Origin: Scatomonas sp963649395
Lineage (GTDB): Bacteria > Bacillota > Clostridia > Lachnospirales > Lachnospiraceae
Length of the DNA: 23,576 nucleotides
NCBI GenBank assembly: GCA_963649395.1
Contig: CAVJHW010000029.1
Location: forward strand, 1-23,576
Direction of reading: 5' to 3'
Shown: piece after piece, positions 13,845-21,995 of the stretch
Numbering within the stretch: position 1 is the stretch's first letter
How the letters are laid out: each line of letters begins with the position of its first letter
Made by a program: the position numbers and the translations under genes
The notes under the pieces: generated by a model
The model's input: only the letters and a program-made list of their open reading frames with translations
What the model was told of the DNA's origin: nothing
Databases searched by the model: none

Positions 13845-13903
13845 GGAAACAGTTGATGCGTCTGGCGAAAGCCAGGCGCATCAACTGTTTCCGGGCGTTT
13901 TTT
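13845..13903 (+). terminator. Very strong terminator of tRNA-Ala
   Basis: Arms 13845-13865 and 13872-13892 form a 21-bp stem with a single wobble around a 6-nt loop (CGAAAG). TTTTTT follows at 13898-13903. It starts 10 nt after the tRNA. On the - strand it lies about 60 nt past the prs stop but has no good T tract there. Confidence 0.95.
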
Positions 13904-13953
13904 CCTTTGGGGCAGATGTATTCGACCAGCGCTCTTTTTGAAAGCCTCGGAGA

Positions 13954-15138
13954 TTAGATGGTCTCGTGGTTGTGGAACTTGCGCAGCACCTTCTGAATTC
14001 GCTCCACCGGCTCCAGCAGGCTGCTGATGGAGGCATCGTGGTTCAGGGTATCGATGATCAGGGCAATATATTTGCTCATATCACAGTTGATATAGTAGGG
14101 CTTTTGCAGCAGCTCCGGCGTTTGGTAGACCAGATTGGTGGTCACCAACCGGGTGAACCAGCCCTTCTCAAAGGCTTTGTCGAAGCGGTCCAGTCCGTTG
14201 GTGAAGAGACCAAAGGTGCTGCACATATAGATCCTGCGGGCATCCCGCTCCTTCAGGAGCTTGGCTACCTCGATCATGCTGTCGCCGGAGGAAATCATGT
14301 CATCCACAATGATCATATCCTTACCGGCTACGTTAGCCCCCAGAAATTCATGGGCTACGATGGGATTGCGGCCGTCGATGATGGTGGAGTAATCCCTTCG
14401 TTTGTAGAACATACCCATGTCCACTCCCAGGTTATTGGCCATGAAAATAGCCCGGCTCATGGCACCCTCATCCGGGCTGATCACCATTAGATGGTCTGCG
14501 TCTACCTTCATATCCGGTGAGCTTCGAAGGATGTTTTTGATGAATTGGTAGGCAGGGCGGATGGACTCGAAGCCATGCAGGGGAATGGCATTCTGAACCC
14601 TGGGATCATGGGCATCGAAGGTGATGATATTGTCCACCCCCATTTTCACCAATTCCTGCAGAGCCAGGGCACAATCCAGAGATTCTCGGCCGGACCGCTT
14701 GTGCTGACGGCTTTCATAGAGGAAGGGCATGATGACATTCACCCGGCGAGCCTTTCCCCCCACGGCAGCGATGACCCGCTTCAGATCCTGAAAATGGTCA
14801 TCCGGAGACATATGGTTGGTCTTGCCACACAGGGAATAGGTCAGGGAATAGTTGCAGACATCCACCAGAAGATAGAGATCATCCCCTCGCACGGACTCCC
14901 CGATATAGCCCTTGGCTTCCCCGGAACCAAAACGGGGTACCCGAGAAGAGATAAGATAGGAATCCCTTTCGTAGCCATCGAAGGCCAGGGTGGTCTTGTG
15001 CTGATGGTCCCGATCCAGTCGCCATTGCACCAGATAGTCATTTACCTTCCTTCCTAGCTCCTGGCAGCTTTGCAAGGGAATGATCCCCAGTCTGCCAATG
15101 GGCAGGGATTCGAAATAGTGTTCATTAGTCTGCGGCAT
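13954..15138 (-). CDS. prs: Ribose-phosphate pyrophosphokinase (PRPP synthetase), long form
   Basis: This 394-aa enzyme makes PRPP from ribose 5-phosphate and ATP for nucleotide, His and Trp synthesis. The PRPP-binding loop is VDDMISSGDS (278-287). A catalytic-site relative of the DLHA motif reads FDAHDPRVQ (174-182), and VISPDEGAMSRA (219-230) matches the conserved SPDxG segment. It is longer than the roughly 315-aa classical enzyme, with about 50 extra N-terminal residues and extra C-terminal sequence, so the regulatory behaviour may differ. ATG 15138 has AGGAGG upstream, inside the end of the dnaC-like gene, and the two genes overlap by 14 bp. It is the last gene of the murC operon. Confidence 0.9.
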   Translation of the reverse strand: MPQTNEHYFESLPIGRLGIIPLQSCQELGRKVNDYLVQWRLDRDHQHKTTLAFDGYERDSYLISSRVPRFGSGEAKGYIGESVRGDDLYLLVDVCNYSLTYSLCGKTNHMSPDDHFQDLKRVIAAVGGKARRVNVIMPFLYESRQHKRSGRESLDCALALQELVKMGVDNIITFDAHDPRVQNAIPLHGFESIRPAYQFIKNILRSSPDMKVDADHLMVISPDEGAMSRAIFMANNLGVDMGMFYKRRDYSTIIDGRNPIVAHEFLGANVAGKDMIIVDDMISSGDSMIEVAKLLKERDARRIYMCSTFGLFTNGLDRFDKAFEKGWFTRLVTTNLVYQTPELLQKPYYINCDMSKYIALIIDTLNHDASISSLLEPVERIQKVLRKFHNHETI

Positions 15139-16138
15139 GATTGCTTCCTCCTGATAATTGTTTTTGTATTCGTATATCATGGCCGAATAAACGGATCATT
15201 TTATAATGACTCAGGATGCGGGAAAAGGTCCGCTCAGAATAGGTGTCAGCGAATCGCTCCAGGGAGAGATTGGTGGAAATGATGGTGGACTTCTCCATCA
15301 AAATCCGGTGGTTGACACAGAGAAAAAGCTGGGATGAAACAAAGCTGTTGGTCAGCTCTGTCCCCAGGTCATCGATAATGAGCAGGTCCGTCTCAAAGAG
15401 CTGATGGTAGGCTCCTTGGGATTCCTCGGCAGAGGCAAACTTACCCTGCTCCAGCATACGGAAGAAATCGAAGGCAGTGAGGTAGAGGACGCTGTAGCCC
15501 CCATCCATCAACTCCCGTGCGATGCAATGGGACAGGAAGGTCTTGCCCACGCCGGTATCTCCGTAGAAACATAGATTCTCGAAGGAACGGGAAAAATGAG
15601 CTACAAAATCTCTGGAATGGCGAAGGGCCAGCACTGCCGTTTCCCGGGCTGTCAGACCATTGCTCTCACTGCGGAGAGTGTCGGAATAATAATCCAGGGA
15701 GAAATTCCGAAAATTATCCTCCGGGGGAATCTGCTGCAGGTTGGATTGCTCATAGAGAACCCTGGTCTCTGCTTGGCGAAAACAGACACATTTGTGACCG
15801 TCTACAAAGCCGGTATCCCGGCAAAAAGGGCAGTCATAGCGCAGATCCAGATAGTCTCTGGGCAGACCGGCAGATTGTAGGAGAGCCTGTCGCTCCCGAC
15901 TGAGCTTTTGAAGTTCCTTGGGAAGATCAAAATCCGCGGAAGGCGGACTCTCTCCCCTGCCCAGCAGGATACGAGCCTTCTTCATACTGATGGAGGCAGC
16001 CTCCTGATCCAGCTCTGCCAGCCGGGGAAGCGTCTGGTAGGCCTTGTGTCGGCGCTGTTCCAGATCACGCCGATTGCGGAGCTGCCTTTGATTGTAGAGC
16101 CGCAAAACGGCATCATATTGGGCATTGGTCAATGACAT
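15125..16138 (-). CDS. DnaC/DnaI-like helicase-loader ATPase
   Basis: This 337-aa AAA+ protein probably loads the replicative helicase at origin or restart forks. The N-terminal helical region (1-95) is followed by a likely zinc site (C103-x2-C106 ... C117-x-C119). The ATPase core has Walker A GDTGVGKT (193-200), Walker B LLIIDD (252-257) and sensor motif STN (288-290), ending in SERTFSRILSHYKMIRLFG. The ribosome site AGAGGTAG precedes ATG 16138. The DnaD-like gene ends 10 bp upstream and prs overlaps downstream, so all are probably translated from one mRNA. Its pairing with a DnaD-type protein supports the primosome role over an IstB transposition role; no transposase is nearby. Confidence 0.88.
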   Translation of the reverse strand: MSLTNAQYDAVLRLYNQRQLRNRRDLEQRRHKAYQTLPRLAELDQEAASISMKKARILLGRGESPPSADFDLPKELQKLSRERQALLQSAGLPRDYLDLRYDCPFCRDTGFVDGHKCVCFRQAETRVLYEQSNLQQIPPEDNFRNFSLDYYSDTLRSESNGLTARETAVLALRHSRDFVAHFSRSFENLCFYGDTGVGKTFLSHCIARELMDGGYSVLYLTAFDFFRMLEQGKFASAEESQGAYHQLFETDLLIIDDLGTELTNSFVSSQLFLCVNHRILMEKSTIISTNLSLERFADTYSERTFSRILSHYKMIRLFGHDIRIQKQLSGGSNHAAD

Positions 16139-16148
16139 GATACTACCT

Positions 16149-17324
16149 CTATTGATCGATCATTTGCTTCTGAAACAGATCCCTTTCCAGCTGCTTGTAA
16201 TCGTAATTTCTCTGGTTAAAATTATTGAAACGGTTAGGAGCCGATGCCTTGGCCCCAGGTGTCCGAGCCTGAGAAGGGGAGGAGACCTCCTTCTTCTTGT
16301 CCTTCTTATGCCGGGCATCCAAGGCTTCTATGTCTGACAAGGCTGTAACCTTCTCTTCCTTCCATTTGGACAGAATCCCCTCTGCATAGGGAAAACTGGG
16401 CTGCCCTGTCTGGGCAATGGTTCGGGTACAGGCTTCTGTGATGATCTCCAGAGGAAATCCATATTGATTCAGCCACCGCTCCATATATTCGGTCTCCGCA
16501 GGAATAGGGTTGCGGTTGCGGATGCCGAAAGCTTTCAGAATGGAAAAATAATGTTTCTTCCAGGTATTGGTGCGGGCCTTGGCCGCATCCACCGTGTCAA
16601 TGCCATCCTTGTGCCAGGCCAGTCCTACCTTCTCAATATAGTGCAGGCTGGTACTTCCCTTGGAGACGCAATATTCGATGAGATATTCCAGCAATTCCAT
16701 GGAAAAATGCAAAACATCATAGAAATAGAGGATCCGGCCCATGTCCGTAGAGCTTAAGGGCCGTCCCAGATAGCTCTCGGCAAGAAAGAGAAGCTGGCGA
16801 ATCTCCTGATTCTCCTTCTGCAGCTCCTTCACCCGACTGCCGGACAGCTGGGGAGGGGGCGAAGCCTTAGAGCCCGTGTCCATAGCCTCAGAGGGCTTGG
16901 TCTGAACTCCAGAGAGTCCGGTCGAAGCTCCCGGGGCTGATGAGACTGCCCCGGATATAGGCATTTTCCCGAAACTTTCCCCCTTGTCCGGAGAAATATC
17001 CTCCTCTGAGGGGAGGGATTCGGCTGGCGCTGTAGGCATCTGCAGCTGAATGCCGCATAAGTCTTTCCCCTGATAGGACAGGGTCAGCAAGCCTGCCTTC
17101 TCCCAATAGCGCAAAGCCCGCCGAATATCCTTCTCGGTGCAGGAAAAAACGTCTGCCAGAGAGGACAAAGTGGGCTGTGCCTGGGGCTGATGGGTCAGGC
17201 GCAGCAGGTAGAGATATACTTTCACAAACTCCCCATTGGCCTGGGGCATGTAGGAGTCCACGAAAGCATCCGGCAGGAGGGAAAAATCAGCTGCCGGAGG
17301 GCCTTGAATCGATATTGTACTCAT
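16149..17324 (-). CDS. DnaD/DnaB-type primosome protein
   Basis: This 391-aa replication-initiation protein is typical of Firmicutes. The N-terminal winged-helix domain spans about 25-95 (GEFVKVYLYLLRL, FSCTEKDIRRALRYWEKAGLL). A Ser/Pro/Gly-rich linker follows (about 95-165). Two DnaD/DnaB_2-like helical segments come next: LLEYLIEYCVSKGSTSLHYI with LAWHKDGIDT, and WLNQYGFPLEIITEACTRTI with YAEGILSKWKEE. The tail is basic with NRFNNFNQRNYDY. AAGGAG precedes ATG 17324. The gene lies 45 bp after murC and 10 bp before the DnaC-like ATPase, its expected functional partner. Confidence 0.88.
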   Translation of the reverse strand: MSTISIQGPPAADFSLLPDAFVDSYMPQANGEFVKVYLYLLRLTHQPQAQPTLSSLADVFSCTEKDIRRALRYWEKAGLLTLSYQGKDLCGIQLQMPTAPAESLPSEEDISPDKGESFGKMPISGAVSSAPGASTGLSGVQTKPSEAMDTGSKASPPPQLSGSRVKELQKENQEIRQLLFLAESYLGRPLSSTDMGRILYFYDVLHFSMELLEYLIEYCVSKGSTSLHYIEKVGLAWHKDGIDTVDAAKARTNTWKKHYFSILKAFGIRNRNPIPAETEYMERWLNQYGFPLEIITEACTRTIAQTGQPSFPYAEGILSKWKEEKVTALSDIEALDARHKKDKKKEVSSPSQARTPGAKASAPNRFNNFNQRNYDYKQLERDLFQKQMIDQ

Positions 17325-17369
17325 AGAAACTCCTTCCGAATCTATCCCCTATAGAGCAAGTTCCATAGA

Positions 17370-18752
17370 TCAATTCCCCTGCAAGAGGTCTTCTCCTATC
17401 CGAAAGACATCTCCTGCCCCCATGGTCAGAACCAGATCTCCGGATTGACAATGATCCAGCAAAAAGGTCTTAATCTGACCGAAATCCGGGAAGTAATGGC
17501 AATCTGTACCCAGGGCTCGAATCTGATCGGCCAAAAGGGCAGAGGAGATCCCTAGGGTATCCGTCTCTCGAGCAGCATAGATATCCGCCAGAACCACATG
17601 ATTCGCCTGACTTAGAGCCTGGGCGAATTCCGGCAGCAGAGCCTTGGTTCGACTATAGGTATGGGGCTGGAAGACACACCAGAGTTCCCCATGGGGATAG
17701 TTCTCTGCGGCTGTCAGGGTGGCCCGGATCTCCGTGGGGTGATGGGCATAGTCGTCAATGACGGTGAAGCCATTCTTCTTCCCCTTGTATTGAAAACGCC
17801 GATCTGTGCCGTGAAAGCTGGCCAATCCCTGCTGAATCTGGTCGTAACCGATCTGCAGGCAGTCTGCCAAAGCAATGGCAGCCAGGGCATTGGAGACATT
17901 ATGAATTCCGGGAATGTGCAAAGAGAACCTGCCCCTCTCCTGCCCCTGATGGCGCAGGGTGAAGGAGGGATGCCCATAGGAGTCATAGCTGATATCTGAG
18001 GCTGTATAATCCGCCTCCTGATCCAGAGCATAGGTGATGACCCGGCAGGGAAGATCCCGGACAAAGTCCTGACAGTCGGGAATATTCTGATTAATGATCA
18101 AGGTGCCGTCCTTTGGCAGCAGATTAGCAAATCTGCGGAAGGAATGGCGGATATCCTGAATATCCTTGAAAAAATCCAGATGATCTGCGTCGATGTTGAG
18201 GATCAGACCGATCTTAGGGAAGAAGCTTAGAAAGCTGTTGGTATATTCACAGGCCTCCGTCAGGAAGGTCTCCGAGTGTCCTACCCGAATATTCCCCCCG
18301 ATGGAGGGCAGAATCCCCCCTACGGAAATGGTGGGATCGCAGTCAGCGGCCAGGAGAATGTGGGCAGCCAGGGAGGTGGTGGTGGTTTTGCCATGCGTTC
18401 CGGCCACGGCGATGGCCGTCCGGTAATTCTTCATAATCTGTCCCAGCAGCTGGGCTCTGGTAAGTAAAGGCAGGCCCTGACGAACTGCCTTGGCATATTC
18501 CGGATTGTCCGGATGAATGGCAGCCGTGTAAACCACCAGGTCAATGTCATCGGTAATATTGTCTTCCTTCTGTCCGTAGGCGATCCGAGCGCCGGAGGCC
18601 GCCAGCCGACGGGTCAAGTCACTTTCCTTGGCATCGGAGCCGCTGATGGAAAAGCCTTCCTGCAGGAGGATCTCTGCCAGCCCGCTCATGCTGATGCCGC
18701 CGATTCCTATGAAATGAATATGTATGGGTTTGTTAAAATCTATGTTATACAT
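17370..18752 (-). CDS. murC: UDP-N-acetylmuramate--L-alanine ligase
   Basis: This 460-aa cytosolic ligase adds L-Ala to UDP-MurNAc, the first amino-acid step of the peptidoglycan stem peptide, using ATP. Family marks are the N-terminal nucleotide motif HFIGIGGISMSGLAEIL (13-29), the ATP-binding loop AGTHGKTTTTS (117-127), NIDADHLDFF and the C-terminal DDYAHHPTEIRATL. Length is normal. AAAGGAC precedes ATG 18752. It is the first gene of a leftward operon with dnaD-like, dnaC-like and prs, driven by the promoter at 18838-18866. The leader of about 80 nt can form an 8-bp TCAGCTGC/GCAGCTGA stem. Confidence 0.96.
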   Translation of the reverse strand: MYNIDFNKPIHIHFIGIGGISMSGLAEILLQEGFSISGSDAKESDLTRRLAASGARIAYGQKEDNITDDIDLVVYTAAIHPDNPEYAKAVRQGLPLLTRAQLLGQIMKNYRTAIAVAGTHGKTTTTSLAAHILLAADCDPTISVGGILPSIGGNIRVGHSETFLTEACEYTNSFLSFFPKIGLILNIDADHLDFFKDIQDIRHSFRRFANLLPKDGTLIINQNIPDCQDFVRDLPCRVITYALDQEADYTASDISYDSYGHPSFTLRHQGQERGRFSLHIPGIHNVSNALAAIALADCLQIGYDQIQQGLASFHGTDRRFQYKGKKNGFTVIDDYAHHPTEIRATLTAAENYPHGELWCVFQPHTYSRTKALLPEFAQALSQANHVVLADIYAARETDTLGISSALLADQIRALGTDCHYFPDFGQIKTFLLDHCQSGDLVLTMGAGDVFRIGEDLLQGN

Positions 18753-18837
18753 AAGCTTGTCCTTTCGTCCACGCAGACAAAAGTCAGCTGCTTCCCACAG
18801 ATGTGATATGGCAGCTGATGTCAGATGCTTCTCTATG

Positions 18838-18866
18838 ATTATACCCTCTCCCTTGGGGATTGTAAA
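18838..18866 (-). promoter_or_regulatory. Sigma-A promoter of the murC operon
   Basis: Read on the - strand, TTTACA (18866-18861) and TATAAT (18843-18838) are separated by exactly 17 bp. The predicted start is about 80 nt before murC. The gene-free divergent stretch 18753-19138 (386 bp) holds this promoter, the glgC promoter and a clearly AT-rich section (about 18870-19110) with no reading frame worth calling. Confidence 0.85.
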
Positions 18867-19078
18867 TCTGAAAAAGAAGAAGGAAATCTGTGAAATTCAG
18901 TTCGTTTTGTCAAAAAAGACTGTGCGAATGTAAAGAATACGTGAAAAACCCGTAAAAGTCAACAAAAAACCTCAAAGAAAATTGTATAAAAATCAGTGCG
19001 CCTTTTAAAGGGAAAACGAAATTTAGGACAAAAGTAATAAAAACCGGGAAAGGAATTTTGTAAAATGTATAAAAAATG

Positions 19079-19107
19079 TTCACAATTTTAGAGGAATATG
19101 ATATAAT
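19079..19107 (+). promoter_or_regulatory. Sigma-A promoter of glgCD
   Basis: TTCACA (19079-19084), a 17-bp spacer and consensus TATAAT (19102-19107). Two overlapping perfect dyads cover the -10 and the start codon: AATATGAT/ATCATATT (19095-19102, 19113-19120) and ATGGAATCA/TGATTCCAT (19108-19116, 19132-19140). Confidence 0.82.
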
Positions 19108-19138
19108 ATGGAATCATATTACAACAAGAGGTGATTCC

Positions 19139-20416
19139 ATGATCAAAAAAGAGATGATAGCCATGCTGCTGGCCGGTGGACAGGGAAGCAGGCTGGGAGT
19201 CCTCACTTCAAAAGTGGCAAAGCCGGCGGTTGCCTTTGGCGGAAAGTATAGAATTATTGATTTTCCGTTGAGTAATTGTATTAATTCCGGAATTGATACG
19301 GTGGGTGTTCTGACCCAGTATCAGCCCTTACGTCTGAATACCCATATCGGAATTGGTATTCCCTGGGATTTGGACAGGAATGTGGGAGGAGTTACCATCC
19401 TGCCCCCCTACGAGAAGAGCAGCAGTAGTGAGTGGTATAGCGGAACGGCCAACGCTATTTTGCAAAATATGGCCTATATGGAGACTTACAATCCGGATTA
19501 TGTATTGATTTTGTCCGGCGACCATATCTATAAGATGGATTATGAGGTAATGCTGGATTATCACAAGGCCAATAAGGCAGATGTAACCATTGCCTGTATG
19601 CCGGTTCCTATCGAGGAGGCCAGCCGTTTTGGCGTTATGATCACAGACGGCACCGGAAGAATTACCGAATTCGAGGAAAAGCCGGAGCATCCCAGAAGCA
19701 ACCTGGCTTCCATGGGGATCTACATCTTCAGCTGGAAGGCCTTGAAGGAAGCCCTGACGGTATTGAAGGATCAGCCGGGCTGCGACTTTGGCAAGCATGT
19801 CCTGCCCTATTGCAGAGACAAGGGGAATCGACTCTTTGCCTACGAATTCAATGGATATTGGAAGGATGTGGGAACCCTGGGTTCCTATTGGGAAGCCAAT
19901 ATGGAGCTCATTGATATTATTCCGGAATTTAATCTCTATGAGGAGTTCTGGAAGATCTATACCAATGGAGATATCATTCGTCCCCAATATATCTCCTCAG
20001 AGGCTGTGGTGGACCGCTGTATCATCGGGGATGGAGCAGAGATCTACGGTCAGATACACAATTCTGTCATCGGTGCCGATGTGCGGATCGAGAAGGGAGC
20101 CGTCATCGAGGATTCCATTATCATGCGCCACAGCGTGATCGGAGCGGAAAGTCATATTCATAAGGCCATTATCGCTGAAAGTGTCCAGGTAGGGCAGAAG
20201 GTGCAGCTGGGGGTAGGAGAAGAAGTTCCCAATGTGGTGAAGCCCAACATTTACAGCTGGGGTCTTGTGACGGTAGGAGAGAATACTATCATTCCGGACG
20301 GCGTTACCATTGGCAAGAATACGGTAATCGCAGGACAGACCAAACCAGAGGATTATCCGGGCGGCAGCCTGCCCGGCGGCGGAGCACTCCTGGAGAAGGA
20401 GGGGGAAGAGATATGA
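19139..20416 (+). CDS. glgC: Glucose-1-phosphate adenylyltransferase, catalytic subunit GlgC
   Basis: This 425-aa enzyme makes ADP-glucose from glucose 1-phosphate and ATP, the committed step of glycogen synthesis. The nucleotidyltransferase signature MLLAGGQGSRLGVLTSKVAK with KPAVAFGGKYRIIDFPLSNC, the catalytic LSGDHIYKMDY, the sugar-binding EFEEKPEHP and the C-terminal left-handed beta-helix repeats (VIGADVRIEKGAVIEDSIIM) are all intact. Start chosen at ATG 19139 with AGAGGTG just upstream; the frame opens earlier at 19076, but that lies before the predicted promoter. The stop overlaps the glgD start by 4 bp (ATGA), so the two subunits are translationally coupled. Confidence 0.95.
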   Translation: MIKKEMIAMLLAGGQGSRLGVLTSKVAKPAVAFGGKYRIIDFPLSNCINSGIDTVGVLTQYQPLRLNTHIGIGIPWDLDRNVGGVTILPPYEKSSSSEWYSGTANAILQNMAYMETYNPDYVLILSGDHIYKMDYEVMLDYHKANKADVTIACMPVPIEEASRFGVMITDGTGRITEFEEKPEHPRSNLASMGIYIFSWKALKEALTVLKDQPGCDFGKHVLPYCRDKGNRLFAYEFNGYWKDVGTLGSYWEANMELIDIIPEFNLYEEFWKIYTNGDIIRPQYISSEAVVDRCIIGDGAEIYGQIHNSVIGADVRIEKGAVIEDSIIMRHSVIGAESHIHKAIIAESVQVGQKVQLGVGEEVPNVVKPNIYSWGLVTVGENTIIPDGVTIGKNTVIAGQTKPEDYPGGSLPGGGALLEKEGEEI

Positions 20417-21528
20417 GAGCATTAGGAATTATATTGGCTGGCGGCAACAGCAGCAAGATGAGAGAGCTGTCCCAGAAGAGAGCTATCGCTGCCATGCCTG
20501 TGGCAGGCAGCTTTCGGAGTATCGATTTCGCCCTGAGCAGCATGAGCAATTCCCATGTACAGAAGGTGGCAGTGCTGACCCAGTACAATGCCCGCTCCCT
20601 GAATGAGCATCTGATGTCCTCCAAGTGGTGGGATTTCGGGCGCAAGCAGGGAGGCCTGTATGTATTTACCCCCACGGTCACAGCTGACAATAGCTGGTGG
20701 TACCGGGGCACGGCAGATGCCATTTACCAGAATCTGAAATGGCTGAAGGAGAGCCATGAGCCCTATGTGATTATTGCATCCGGGGATTGCGTCTATAAGA
20801 TGGATTATAACAAGGTTCTGGAATATCATATTGCCAAGAGGGCGGATGTGACCATTGTCTGTACGGAATGCAAGGATGATGATCCCAGCCGGTTCGGCGT
20901 TTTGAAGATGAATGAGGATTATCGGATTGAGGAATTTGAGGAGAAGCCCATGGTCTCCAGCTCCAGCCTGATCTCCACCGGCATTTATGTCATCCGCCGT
21001 CGTCAGCTCATTGAGTTGGTAGAGCGCTGTGCCCAGGAGGACCGGCACGACCTGGTTAAGGATATTTTTATTCGCTATAAGAATCTGAAGAGAATCTATG
21101 GATATAAGATTGACACCTATTGGAGTAATATTGCCACGGTGGACTCCTATTACCGCACCAATATGGACTTCCTGAAACCGGAGGTCCGGGATTATTTCTT
21201 TGGTCAATATCCTGGGGTATATTCCAAGATCGATGACCTGCCCCCGGCAAAATACAATCCGGGAAGCAGTGTCCGCAACAGTCTCATCGCCAGCGGCTGT
21301 ATTGTCAACGGCACCATAGAGAATTCGGTTATTTTTAAAGACGTTTATGTAGGCAACAATTGTGTCATCAAGAATTCCATTGTTCTCAACAAGGTTTACC
21401 TGGGAGATAATACTCATATCGAGAACTGCATCGTGGAGAGTCGGGATACCATTCGAGCCAATTCCTACCACTGCGGAGAAGACGACATCAAGATCGTAGT
21501 GGAGAAGAATGAAAGGTACGCGATCTGA
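20413..21528 (+). CDS. glgD: GlgD, non-catalytic/regulatory subunit of ADP-glucose pyrophosphorylase
   Basis: This 371-aa paralogue of GlgC is found in Firmicutes as a modulating subunit of a GlgC-GlgD heterotetramer. The N-terminal glycine loop is degenerate (LAGGNSSKMRELSQKRAIAA instead of GGxGxRL...AKPAV), which fits weak or absent catalysis. The fold is kept: SIDFALSSMSN, LTQYNARSLNEHL, SGDCVYKMDY, EFEEKP, and C-terminal beta-helix hexapeptides (NSVIFKDVYVGNNCVIKNSI). It begins inside the glgC stop. Immediately after its stop lies the 42-bp tandem repeat. Confidence 0.94.
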   Translation: MRALGIILAGGNSSKMRELSQKRAIAAMPVAGSFRSIDFALSSMSNSHVQKVAVLTQYNARSLNEHLMSSKWWDFGRKQGGLYVFTPTVTADNSWWYRGTADAIYQNLKWLKESHEPYVIIASGDCVYKMDYNKVLEYHIAKRADVTIVCTECKDDDPSRFGVLKMNEDYRIEEFEEKPMVSSSSLISTGIYVIRRRQLIELVERCAQEDRHDLVKDIFIRYKNLKRIYGYKIDTYWSNIATVDSYYRTNMDFLKPEVRDYFFGQYPGVYSKIDDLPPAKYNPGSSVRNSLIASGCIVNGTIENSVIFKDVYVGNNCVIKNSIVLNKVYLGDNTHIENCIVESRDTIRANSYHCGEDDIKIVVEKNERYAI

Positions 21529-21650
21529 GAGGATCCTGTCGGGGCTTTGAAGGAAAGACACTCGATGGGAGAGGGCTCTGTCGGGGCTTTGAAGGAAAGA
21601 CACTCGATGGGAGAGGAATCCGTAGGGCTTTCGCGGAAGAATGAGGGATG
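21527..21650 (+). repeat. Tandem 42-bp repeat directly after glgD
   Basis: Two almost perfect 42-bp units (21527-21568 and 21569-21610) share GAGAGG, three variable bases, then CTGTCGGGGCTTTGAAGG, AAAGACACTCGATGG. A third, decayed unit follows (about 21611-21650; CCGTAGGGCTTTCG). The first unit begins at the last base of glgD coding sequence plus its stop. Stop codons in two forward frames argue against coding. A relative lies at 156-187. No promoter for spoVG was recognised in 21529-21704. Confidence 0.85.
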
Positions 21651-21704
21651 TACCGGACGGAGTAACGTCAAAGGTTTGTATGAGGTGAAAGGGGATAGAC
21701 ATTT

Positions 21705-21995
21705 ATGCAGATTACGGATGTAAGAGTGCGGAGGGTGACCAAAGAAGGCAAAATGAAAGCGGTGGTCTCTATCACGATTGATAATGAATTTGTGGTACAT
21801 GATATTAAGGTAATCGATGGGGATAAGGGTCTGTTTATCGCTATGCCCAGTCGGAGAGCGGCTGACGGAGAGTATCGGGATATAGCCCATCCCATTAACT
21901 CGGATACCCGCAGCAAGATTCAGACTATCATTTTGGAAAAATACGAGCAGGTGTTGGCAGGTGATGTAGAGGAGGCCTCGGATGACTTTACCTGA
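21705..21995 (+). CDS. spoVG: SpoVG family RNA/DNA-binding regulator
   Basis: This 96-aa protein is homologous to SpoVG, a small nucleic-acid-binding regulator linked to sporulation septum control and to broader gene regulation in Firmicutes. The sequence MQITDVRVRRVTKEGKMKAV, the core FVVHDIKVIDGDKGLFIAMP and RRAADGEYRDIAHPINSDTR are highly conserved across the family. AAAGGGG lies upstream of ATG 21705. Its end overlaps the methyltransferase start by 14 bp, so the two are probably translated together. Confidence 0.96.
   Translation: MQITDVRVRRVTKEGKMKAVVSITIDNEFVVHDIKVIDGDKGLFIAMPSRRAADGEYRDIAHPINSDTRSKIQTIILEKYEQVLAGDVEEASDDFT

Noticed and set aside
13681..13884. Antisense reading frame across the tRNA-Ala gene (GFEPTAST-like peptide)
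   Set aside because: This peptide is the usual false translation of the antisense of a tRNA T arm; the cloverleaf and promoter explain the sequence.
15125..16138. DnaC-like ATPase as an IstB transposition helper
   Set aside because: No IstA transposase or inverted repeats are nearby. The neighbouring DnaD-type gene and the housekeeping operon fit a replication helicase loader.
18783..18819. murC leader stem (TCAGCTGC/GCAGCTGA) as a riboswitch or T-box
   Set aside because: No conserved T-box or riboswitch core was found; it is an 8-bp stem without a terminator.
21527..21650. Tandem repeats as a CRISPR array
   Set aside because: Units are contiguous with only three variable bases between them, so there are no spacers, and no cas gene is present.
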